Shown in pieces: positions 1 to 11,414 of a DNA stretch of 64,000 nucleotides. The notes beneath the pieces are model-generated. The model saw only the letters and a program-made list of their open reading frames with translations, was not told where the DNA came from and did not search any database. Numbering within the stretch: position 1 is the stretch's first letter; every line of letters begins with the position of its first letter. The position numbers and the translations under genes were made by a program. The stretch is from assembly GCA_035772735.1 (NCBI GenBank), contig JASDFA010000003.1, forward strand, positions 55,114,501 through 55,178,500, read 5' to 3'. Source of the stretch: Datura wrightii (Eukaryota; Streptophyta; Magnoliopsida; Solanales; Solanaceae).

Positions 1-1271
1 TTCCCTTAGGATGTGTATTGATTACCGACAGTTGGACAACATCACAATCAAGAATAAGTATCCCCTCCCCAAGATTGATGACTTTTTTGACCAACTTCAG
101 GGTGTTAAGTGTTTTTCAATGATATACCTCAGATCGGCTATCATCAACTCAGACTTAGGGAGAGTAACATTCCAAAGATAGCTTCTAGACTCGGTATGGT
201 CACTATGAGTTCGTAGTTATGTCTTTTGGACTAACGAATGCTCCTGTAGCTTTTATGGACTTGATGAACAGGTTGTTCAAACACTATTTGGATATGTTCG
301 TGATTGTCTTCATAAATGATATTCTTATATACTCTAGGAGCAAGGAAGAGCATGTCGCTAACATGAGGATTGTGTTGCAGACTCTCAACGATTGTCAGTT
401 GTTTGCTAAATTGATCAAGTGTGAGTTTTGGCAACTCAGTAGCATTTTTGGGCCATGCAGTGTCTAGCAATGGTGTATAGGTGGACTCTCAAAAGATAGA
501 AGTAGTGAAGAATTGGCCTAGACCAGTCAATCCTATAGATATCAGGAGCTTCTTGGGTTTAGCTGGCAATTAAGGAGGATTATAGAGGGATTTTTCATCC
601 ATCGAAGCACCGTTGATTAAGTTGACCTAGAAGAAGGTCAAATTTCAGTGGCCCGATGCTTCTGAGAAGAGTTTTCAAGAGTTAAAGACTCGACTCACTT
701 CAGCCCTGGTATTGACCCAACTGGAGGGCACAGATGGTTTTATTGTGCATTGTGATGCCTCTAGGGTTAGTCTTGGTTGTGTGTTGATGCTGCATGGTAA
801 GGTCATTGCGTATTCCTCTAGACAGCTTAAGACTCATGACAAGAATTACCCGACGCATTACCTAGAGTTGGCAGCCATGGTGTTTTCTTTGAAGATTTGG
901 AGACACTACTTGTATGGTTGCAAGTGGATGTGTTCACAAACCACAAGAGCCTTCAGTATGTGCTCACTTAGAAGGACCTGAATTTTCCAAAAAAGAGATG
1001 GCTAGAGCTTCTCAAAGACTACAACATGAATGTCCTTTATCATCCGGTCAAGGCCAATGTAGTGGTGGATGCTCTTAGTAGGCTGTCATGGAGAGTGCGT
1101 CTCATGTTGAGGATGGAATGAAGGAGTTAGTAAAGCATGTCCACAGGCTTGCTCATTTAGGGGTTCGCCTTGTTGACTCGACAGATGGTGGAGTCATTAT
1201 TCAGAGTGGGTAGGAATCATCATTGGTGACCAAGGTCAACGCTAGGCAAGAAAAGGATCCTATTCTAGTGA
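1..1271 (+). pseudogene. Ty3/gypsy pol fragment (RT to RNase H), left half of a split element
   Basis: Decayed polyprotein of a chromodomain-type Ty3/gypsy retrotransposon. It starts inside reverse transcriptase (MCIDYRQLDN at about 10), continues through MSFGLTNAPVAFMDLMNR (219-275), the RT catalytic box and the RNase H domain (712-981), and stops near the RT/integrase linker at 1271. Several in-frame stops and frameshifts make it non-functional. The RT catalytic box reads FINDILIY instead of the family's (Y/F)IDDILIY, so one catalytic Asp is Asn. The element resumes at 18613 with the integrase zinc-binding region. The sequence between is a younger element inserted with a 5-bp duplication (AGTGA at 1267-1271 and 18613-18617). 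The 5' half lies outside the window. Confidence 0.9.
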
Positions 1272-3593
1272 TGTCACGATCTGAATATAGGCCCGGATCG
1301 AGACACGGGACAAGGAGCCCCGAGAGACAACAAGTCAACCCATGACATGAACATACATCTAACTCAATCAATACAAAGCGGAAGACTAAACATAATAAAC
1401 ATAGCAGAAGTCTAATCATAACATAACATCGAAACAGGAATTCACTTCATACACGACAAGTTGATTACTACATATCATCTGAAAGCCTCTAACATATCAG
1501 ATGGGTTGATGAGACAATGCCTCCAACTAACCCAACAAGTCTGAAAACTGAAAAATACAAGATAACTGGAAATGAGTAGTCCTCAGGAGATGAGGACTCA
1601 CCACTGAAGCTGAATGCTAACTCCGGAGAACTGTCTAGTGACGGAGTTGAGTGTGAAGATCAGAGCCTGTATCGTGAAACAATACAACATAGAGTATATG
1701 ATCAGTACGTGGAATGTATCGAGTATGCAAGGTAAGTAAAACCACTTAAATAAGTAAAATCATTTAAAACATGCATAATATAAAACATAATAAAGATAAG
1801 AATCTGAGAGTAGGGCTTGCATGCTATTTTCTGAAATCATGATCTGAACATCATAACTGAATCGAATGACCTAAAGCTGAAATCTGACAATCATAAGTAA
1901 AACTGTACATTAGGTAAAACCTGCTTTAGAACATACATATATATATTATGAATGATAAACATGCATAACTGAAATCATGAGGAAAAATGGGAGACTCGTC
2001 ATATAACCGGCATTACCACGATAGAGCTTACGTGGTCACGACTATCACACTCAAGTGGGCAGAGCCGTACAAAGCCTTTGCAGGGCTAAAGACACTACCA
2101 TGATATCGATATCAAGCTGAAAGGCCCCTCGAGGCAAGGGAAAGCTCACAAAGGAGGTCCCAAATAATCTGATCATACCTACGTTGGCGCGTACTTCTAA
2201 GGCATGGGGTTGACTGACCCATAGCCTACTCGGTGCTAGACACTACTCCCAAAAACAAGCATATGCTCTCTATCATTTTTCAACAAAGCTGACCATCGTC
2301 TAGTGACGAAGCTGAATAATCATGTACAGATAAAATCTGAAATCATACATGAGGAGCCTTGGCTCAAACCATACCACAAGCTGAACATAAATGGGAGTCT
2401 TAACTCCAAAAATCATGTGGTAAGCTAATTAACTTGAAATCATACATCATACTTGAAACTATGGGCTTGCCCAATACTTAAACATGCTTGAAAATGCTTG
2501 ATTCACTTGAAAACATTATCATAGACATGGGTAACTTGAAAACATGCTTTTCATCATAAATATATCATCATACTTGAACATACATCATAAATCTCAACTT
2601 TCATAAACTTCTCATGGATGGGCATTATAATTCATAAACTTGAAAACGTGATTTATAATTGAAAACATTGTAAAACTTGCCCATGAATCATAATTCAATA
2701 ATAGAAACATACTTAGATCATAATCATGTAGAAACTTAGGGAATTCATGCATTGGGTTAAAACCCCATAGGATCAACATATAAATTTTCATGAATTAGAG
2801 AGGGATTGGGAATGGGTGTGAACAAATTCACCCATTCACAACCTTACATACCTGAGAGAATAAAATTCTACAACTTCTCTAATTGCCCAAGGAAGAATTG
2901 AGAAGAACTTGGAGGAAATTGAGCTTGATCACCTCTCTAGATCTTTACTCTTGCATGCATGAATGAGAATAGCCTTGAATGAACTTACTCCTCTTAAAAC
3001 TCACTATTCATAACTTAAAAAGATGTAGTTTAGGCCTTAGGATCATAGAAATCACGGATAAACCCTTACTAAATTTGTAGAAAATAACTGACGGTCAGTC
3101 CCCACGAGGGACTGGACGAGTCGTAACTAAAGGGCACGAGTCGTCATCTGCTGTCGTTAAGTGCACTACCACTTTTCTTCAAAGGGAGCCACGAGGGACC
3201 TAACGATTTGTCACTGGTGACCATGACTCGTTGTCACTTTCTGTCATATACACAGCCAACATTACACCTAGGGCTCATCATGGGGAATTACACGAGTCGT
3301 TACTAGTAACCACGACTCGTGGTCTTCACTGCCAAAAAGTCCTCTCCCTTCACCTCATCCTTGGCCACGATAGACTCAAAGATTCGTGGTGCTGACCACA
3401 ACTCGTGTTCATGTCCTTGGTTGCCCCAAACTCAAAAATTTCCAACTTAACCCTAGCACCTCACCATGAGTCACTTCACAACTCGTGGTCCACCCCACGG
3501 ATCATAAGACGACTCGTTTTGCGACCTGGTGCAGAAAATTCTGTTTTCTCCATTTCAACTCCCGGGTCTAATTTTAGGATTTTTGGGGCATCA
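1272..3593 (-). repeat. 3' LTR of the minus-strand gypsy element
   Basis: 2322-bp long terminal repeat bounded on the + strand by TGTCACGATC and a terminal CA. It aligns along its whole length with 16295-18612 and, more distantly, with 58547-60755. The part near 3100-3520 (U3 in element orientation) is crowded with copies of the 9-mer ACGA[G/C]TCGT and close variants. The minus-strand polypurine tract (CTCAAGGGGGAGATA) lies just outside, at about 3595-3610. Confidence 0.9.
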
Positions 3594-3839
3594 GAATATC
3601 TCCCCCTTGAGAACATTCATCCTCGAATATTCAAAAACATACAACAAAGCAGAGAATGCAACCATCATATTCAAATATTGATCATATAAGTTGAAAATTG
3701 ACGGAATGACCAACTCCGATTTACACTACATGACTGAACTAAATTCATGAATCATACATACATCCATTTACATGAAAGAAACTGGGGCACATGAGATGAA
3801 CATGAAACTGAATAGAGTTTTAGGGCAAAAACTGATACC

Positions 3840-5330
3840 TCAAGCTGAAACTGAGCCGGTAAGGAATAAATGTGGGTATCTAGCCATCTTATCTACTTCG
3901 GCTTCCCATGTAGCTTCCTCAACATGTTGATTCCTCCACAAAACCTTGACTGAAGCTACTTCCTTGTTTCTTAGCTTTCGAACCTGACGATCCAGTATTT
4001 CCACCGAAACCTCCTCATAGCTAAGGCTGTCTTTCACACCAACACTGTCCACCGGAACAACTAAAGCTGGATCACCCAAACACTTCTTTAGGAGCGATAC
4101 ATGAAAAACTAGATGGACTGAAGCTAATTATGAGGGCAACTCCAATTCATATGCTACCTTGCCAACCCGTTTCACAATCTTGTATGGGCCAACATAACGG
4201 GGACTGAGTTTCCCTTTCTTTCCGAACCTCATCACTTCCTTCATGGGAAACACCTTCACAAACACCCAATCATCAACTTCGAACTCAAGTTCTCTCCTTT
4301 TCACATCCACATAAGATATTTGGCGACTTTGAGCTATTTTCAACCTGTCCCGTATGAGCTGAACTTTCTCTATGGTCTCATGGAATGAATTTGGTCCTAT
4401 CATCACAGCTTCACCGACTTCAAACCAACCACTAGGCGATCTACATCTTCGCCTATAGAGAGCCTCAGATGGAGCCATCTAAATGTTGGAATGGTAGTTG
4501 TTACTGTATGCGAACTCAATAAGAGGCAAATGATTATCCCAACTACCCTTGAAGTCAATCGCACATGCTCTCAACATGTCCTCGAGAGTCTAAATTGTCC
4601 GTTCCGCTTGACCATCCATTTGCGGATGAAATGCTATACTAAGCTTGACTTGAGTACCAAGTCCCTTTTGAAATGATGTCCAAAACTGAGAGGTGAACTG
4701 AGTACCTCTGTCTGATATGATGGACAAGGGCACTCCATGAAATCGTTCAACTCTTGGATGTATAGTTTGGCATAATCCTCCACCGAATCTGTGGTTTTGA
4801 CCGGTAGAAAATGAGTCGCTTTAGTCAATCTGTCTACAATAACCCAAATGGAGTCATATTGCCGACGAGTGCGAGGCAACCCTGTAATAAAGTCCATATT
4901 TATTTCTTCCCACTTCCAAGAAGGGATACTGATGTCTTGAAGCACACCTCCCAGCCTCTAATGCTCAACATTCAATTGCTGACAATTCGGGCATTTAGCT
5001 ACAAATCTTGCGATGTCCTTCTTCATGCCATTCCACCAATAGATTTCTCGTAGGTCACGGTACATCTTGGTGGCACCTAGATGTATTAAATATCTGGAAC
5101 CGTGAGCCTCATGAAACATTTGATTTCTCAAATCACCAATGTTCAGGACACACAAGTGACCCTAATATCGAAGCACACCATCTCTCCCTTTGGAGAAGAC
5201 CTCTACCTTCTGATTTTGAATGGCTTCCTTTAACTTTACCAAAATAGTGTCCTCGTCTTGTCTAGCTTTCACATTAGTCACTAAGATGATTCTGACCTGT
5301 TCTGAACTAAAACACCACCATTAATTGAGT
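3840..5330 (-). pseudogene. Integrase and chromodomain of the minus-strand gypsy element
   Basis: Integrase region in pieces: the HHCC zinc-binding module in 5155-4958 (HGSRYLIHLGATKMYRDLRE, then YWWNGMKKD and CPNCQQ), the catalytic core start in 4945-4750 (INMDFITGLP, VDRLTKATHF), and the GPY-type C-terminal part in 4478-4128 (KLSPRYVGPYKIVKRVGKVA). A chromodomain-like tail follows in 4079-3840 (VEILDRQVRKLRNKEVASVK, ATWEAE). The chromodomain assigns it to the chromovirus branch of Ty3/gypsy. Frameshifts separate the pieces, including one within the catalytic core near 4745, so no functional integrase is encoded. Confidence 0.88.
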
Positions 5331-6089
5331 CAACCTCCCAATCGTGCAAGTCGATGCACATCTTTCACCAGCTCCTTCTTTCCCTCATCTACATGGGACG
5401 CACTCTCCATGGAGAGTCTACTAAGTGTGCCTACCATCACATTGGCCTTACCCAGATGGTAAAGGACACTCATATCATAATCCTTAAGTAGCTCCAACCA
5501 CCTCTTTTGGCATAGATTTAGATCCTCTGTGTAAAAATATATTGTAGGCTCTTGTGGTCCGTAAACACATCTACATGGACTCCATACAAATAGTGTCTCC
5601 AAATCTTTAATGCAAATACCACCGCCGCCAATTCAATATCATGGGTCGAGTAATTCTTCTCATGAACTTTTAGCTATCTGGAAGCATATGCTATCACTTT
5701 ACCATGCTACATCAATACACCACCATGGCCAATTCTAGAAGCATCGCAATACACCACAAACTCATCAGTACCCTCAAGTAGGGTTAACACCGGTGTTGAG
5801 GTGAGTCGAGTCTTCAACTCCTGGAAGCTCCTCCCACAAGCATCCGACCATTGGAATTTCACTTTCTTTTGGGTCAATTTGGTCAATGCTGTCGCAATAT
5901 ATGAAAACCCCCCAACAAATCTCTGATAGTACCCGGCTAAACCTAAGAAACTCCTGATGTCTAAAGGATTCACCGGTCTAGGCCAATTCTTTACAACTTC
6001 TATTTTCTGAGAGTCCACTTGTATTCCCTCAGTTGACACCATATTGCCTAAAAAACCACTGAGTTCAACCAAAACTCGCACTTGCTAAA
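5331..6089 (-). pseudogene. 3' part of gypsy RT and RNase H, right of the insertion point
   Basis: Minus-strand frame from 6089 encodes the end of RT (FLGNMVSTEGIQVDSQKIEV, SFLGLAGYYQRF) and the start of RNase H (VVYCDASRIGHGG) to 5707. A further frame at 5602-5330 holds the end of RNase H and the linker (KRWLELLKDYDMSVLYHLGK). The RT begins abruptly at the 6089/6090 junction. Its missing N-terminal part is at 13700-14363, 7.6 kb away, and the reading frame would be continuous if the intervening DNA were absent. Stops near 5640-5700 break RNase H. Confidence 0.88.
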
Positions 6090-9000
6090 TCTCTCTCTAT
6101 ATATATGAGAGGGTCCAGGGCCCAATGATGCGACATCTCTTAAAAATCAGGAATCTTATTTATCTATTTTCTCCTTTTTTTAATTTTTTACTCAAATAAT
6201 TACTGCTTTCAATTATCTATTAAAAGCCCAAGAGTATCATTATGAAAAGTACACCTACGCCTTCTTTCAAAGTACCCCTTCAGCCATTCAGAAACGACGT
6301 TTAAGGAACCTTATAAAGAATCTATCAAAACAAAACTGAACTCACAACAACGTCGTTACTAACTTTGTGCAAGATATGTTCCTCTCAATGAAGTCCGTCT
6401 CTGTGGAAGATCTTTGGTAAGTAACAACTATTGTTCTAATAATAAATTACATATTATGTCTACGCCTGCTCTTACTGATTGTTAGAAACTGTGGAGAATC
6501 CAACTAATATGATATTTATTCTTTTAAGAATCCACCCATAAAGAGAAAATATTAGGCTAATATTTTGTTGCCTCTCTTCTATTATATTTCAGACTAAATC
6601 AATATACATTATTTTTAAGGGTTAAAAAATTGGTGTCTTCGATATTTGCAATGGAGGATTGGCTATTAATTATTTGTTGTCATCAATTAGATTTTTTTTT
6701 TGGCTTCTTTATTGACGTTCCATACTCACTTTGTAGTCCTACTATTTTAAATTCCATTACAAACCAAAAACAAGAATTTTGTCACTAGACAAAGAAACTA
6801 CTTTAATTTTTGCCTTATTTAATTTAGTGACTAATTATTAAAAAAAAACCTTTTTAGCTATGAGGTATTAAGAAATGGTTTAGAGACAAATTTATAACTA
6901 ATCTCTTTTTATTATAGTGTTTGTCTCAGAAAGTCTCTACCTTCGGAGGCAAACTCACATAGGGTCGAGAGGTTGCGAATGAACCCCCTTTGTTAAAAAA
7001 ATTAATATTTTATGTAGGTTAAATTATATTAATTAAGATAAATCTGTGGAAAAATGATGAAATGGATTCAAACTTTTAGTGATAGTTATGATTTCGAACC
7101 TTAGACGCAACACAACTTCTCATACTTTTCATACTTTTGGTGTTGTGCACAACGATCACTTGCATAGTTTTTGTTCTTCAGCTTGCAGTTTATTTTTCTT
7201 CTGTCTTCTTTTTTTTTAGAATAATGATCTATTTTGCTTTCTATTTTATTTTGAGTTGATCTCTTTACTCAAATTTCATAGGATTATTTTACCATTAATT
7301 TCACTTCAAAATATGAAAACATTTAAATATTTACAAAGTGAAATCTTACGTTATTTTTCTAAAATGTATGTATTTTTGGTACATTATTTATTTATATTGC
7401 ATTGAGATTGATAGTTAACTTTAGCTCTGTTCTCTTATAATTTGTATTAGTTTACTTCAAATTATATCTCTTATTTTTTTTGTTCTTTTGTTTGTAAATA
7501 AAAAGCTTCACTTTTTATCAAAAAGATTTTAGATTTTGTCAAATTTTTTAAAGTTTAATAAATTTCTATTTGGGTATATAATTTTTTTGATTGAAGTTAA
7601 CAAATTATAAAATTTGTTGAAATAATGTTGTTAAATTAAATAAATTGTTAATATATTTAGTTAAGGTAATAGGACTTTGTTAAATGTTTAAAATTTCATT
7701 CCTATATTTATTTGAGAAGAAGAAACATAAAAGGAGATCTCAATCCCCTCTCCCCCACCCACCCACCCACACAATAAAGAAAAAGAGCATTGGACAAATT
7801 TCATTTATCGGTACCATCTTTATATTGATGATCAAAGTCATTTTTATCGAATCCACTTACGTAAAATTCTAGGTTCGCCATTGTCCATCTTGAAGATAAA
7901 GTAACCATCAAATATGAGGTTGTTCTCAGGGATGAACTCGATTATGCACGAGCCACAAATCTGTTTTTCTCTATTAAGGTCACCTCAATGCAATTTAATT
8001 AATATCTTTTATTTAAGGTATATGAAGCAAAACATACAATTTTGTGCTACTCTGAGGCTTTTTTTTATCAAATCATATCTTCTATGATGTGAATAGAATT
8101 ATATCAAATAGTTAATATTGCTATTCTAACTTTTGTGAAACTATTTCACTTTGTGAATATATATGAAATCTTGACAGTGCTTCGGTTAAGGTTAAAGGGA
8201 GGCAGAGAATATCACTTAGCGTGGTTAGTTCAACTCAACATGATTGCTATAAAGTAGACTACAAGAATCCCGATCTCTCTTTAGAAGATCTGACTTATCT
8301 GATTGTAATGAGTAATATATAAGTATTTGTTTCTTACCATAATTATAGAAGCTAGAAGAATCGTATTTTTTGTACACAACTTTGTATCCCCTAGAACTTT
8401 TGACATCATAAATCACAGTGTGTTGCATTTATATTGTTTAGCTTGAATAAGCTTTAACACGTATATTTTTTTCTTTAATTTTCAATCAAGGTGTTAAATT
8501 GTATTTACTCCATTCGATTTTAAATGTCGCTTTAACTTAAAATTTTAAAATAGTTGTCACTTTAGAAATTAAAGACTAAAGTTGACAATTGTTTTCAACT
8601 ATACTGTAACTTAATAAATCATACTTTGTATTTATTTTTCTTCTTAATAGACGTAAAAAGAACTAAAACGACAGTTAAAATAAGACCAAAAAAATAATGT
8701 GTAGGATTCTATTAAGAGATATAAGTGTTTGACATATCCATAGCTAAGTCATATTACCCGAGTATTTTAAGCTATTTATTCTAATAAATAGTTAGTTTTA
8801 GTTTGATTTTAAAATTATGTCAGGTTGTTTGATGGAGTTGATGAAAATCTAGATTACAACTTTTATTTTTATGTGCCTTTAATTTAACTCTCTTAATTAT
8901 ATTAAATGTGCTATGTTAATTAATTAAGTCTTTCGGTATTGTACCTTTTTGTTTCCAAGCTAATTAGTTCATAAAATATTCAATATGGTTTGGAGTTGCT

Positions 9001-11381
9001 ATATTTGATTGAATTGCATGTTAACACTTTTTGTTTTTGAAATCTTATGCTATGTGTCTATAAATCCTATGTCCGTCAAGTATCTCTCTGTCACGCCCCA
9101 CCTTGGGAGGCATGACTGGCACCTGGTGCCCTACTAAGACCTGGACTGTTGAACTACTGAGCCTAAGCACTTTTGGTGTCAGGCTGGCTCTAACTCTGGG
9201 TTCATGGAACTAACGGGCTATATAACGGCTGTAAAACAGCCTCTAGCCGACTAGGCCTATAGCCACCTGTAAGACAACAACAGCTAACCAGAACAACAGT
9301 AGTATAAAGGAACCTATGCGGGCCGACAAGGCCACCATGTGGTCTAGTTACTTCTGAATCAAGAAAACGGGTGCGAAAATGCTACGTGACCGACAAGGTC
9401 ACCACTACCAACTGAGTAAGCCCCACACGGCCATTATAAACAAGCTAAAACATACACGCGGCCTCACACGATCGGTATAGCTAACCACAGGGAATATACA
9501 GTCTGCAAGCCTCTAAGAATACTGATAAGATGGTCGGGACAGGGCCCCGGCCTACCCATACTATACAACAAAAGAAAAGAAATAAACCTCTAGCTATCTA
9601 GCTCCAGAAGACAGGAGCTGATGACTCTATGTGCTGGCTGGAATCACGAGGGATCGGCTCCTCGTCTATGAGTACTTGCAGGCAAGTAATGCAGCGCCCC
9701 CAAACGGGCGTCAGCACCACTGGTACCGAGTATGCAAAGCAAAACTGAACATAACTGAAGATAACCAGTAATACTGATAGTTACTTAAGTGATAGAGGAT
9801 AGCTAAAACTGTTTGGGGTAGCAGCATCTGTACTGAGCTTAACTGTACTGGAAGGAAGATAAGAACCATACCTGTCGATGCGGCGTCCTGCTAACTATTC
9901 ATTTAATAGGTAACATGTATATATATATATATATAGCATACAAGAACCTATACCAGCCCCCATAAGCCGGAAGGTGCCAATCAACATGCAATCTATATAC
10001 CCCTACCCGGGTCAAGCCATCCAAAAATAAATTCACTCCACTCACCTAGTAACTACGAGCATCCCACCAGCCCCCTGGGTATGCATCTTGAGCTCTCTAG
10101 GCCCCTGACTATAACTGTATCTGAGTCTGGAGGACTCTTGTAACTATAATCTGAAATCTGTATTTGTAATCTATAATCTGTGCCCTGGGCGCAAGCGCTC
10201 GACAGGGTATACTGTAATGCTGATCAGCCTGCTATGGGGAATGCTTCATCCCATCTTCATCCTACTGCGGATGGCATGCCACTCCTTGGAGTGACGTATC
10301 CTTACCCTCTGGCGGGCGAGTAGACACAGCTATTAACCTTGGGGCGGCAAGGAAGCTCTAAAGGTGCCCACATATCACAAACAAGTCTCAACAAACAACA
10401 ATAATCACATATAACGTATATAATAAATCTGATCATACTGTTCATGCTTTGATATTCTGTTCTGATTCTTTGGTTGGATTAAACTGAATTTGGTACTTAG
10501 TCTGAAATAATATCTCGTTGTTTAATACCAATCTACTGACTTTTATTCTGAACATGGCATAACAATACAAACATACTTAATACTTGGCTTCTGGAACTCC
10601 CTTCTGGAATTTATTCTATTTTACTATGCTAAAATTTCTAACTTGCTAAAGAAACTAGCTTTACATACCTCAGTTGTCGGCCTTCCAGCTAACTGGCATA
10701 ACTCGACCAATATTCAGTTATTTCTTCCAACTGTATTCACATTCATAGCAATTAGAACTAAATTCATCAATATTCTGGAAGAAAATACTACTTTGAATAT
10801 ATATATAGCCCAAACTTTAACTTATCAAAAAACAGCCGAAAACTCGTTATTTCTCGGAAGTCCAGAAGGGAGAAATACTCACTCTAGAGCTAGGAGTATA
10901 TTGACACTAATTTGGAGCAATTCCACTTACCTTAGCTCGGTAGCACGACGGTTCTCCGGTCAAATTTCATGAAACTAAACCCGTAGGAATGCTCCTCTCT
11001 ACTTAATACCTCACTACCCAAGGTTATACCGAGTTTGGACCACGTATAATGGCGTAATCGGAAGGAAATTCCTTCATAACCCTCGTGCCCTCTATTTTCC
11101 TTCGTCCTCTCTGTTATTCGCCGGAAATTATGAATTTCTATCATTAAAAACCGAAGCAGGGGCTTTTATACTTGGGACCTTTAAGTCGCATTCGTCGAAT
11201 GCGATTTATAAGTCGTATTCATCGAATGCGATTTATAAGTCGCATTTGCCTTGCGACGGGACGACTTGGCGCTTGTCCGGTCTCTCCCCATGCCCTTTTC
11301 TCGCACATATGGCATTCTAAAACTCTTAACCAACATGCGAATAGGCCATCTACATGTCAGGAATTTATGGGGTGTAACACA

Positions 11382-11414
<33 letters not shown>

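Noticed and set aside
8505..8760. Possible Stowaway-like MITE (ACTCCATTCGATTTTAAATG start)
   Set aside because: The left end resembles CTCC-type MITE termini, but I could not find a matching inverted end.
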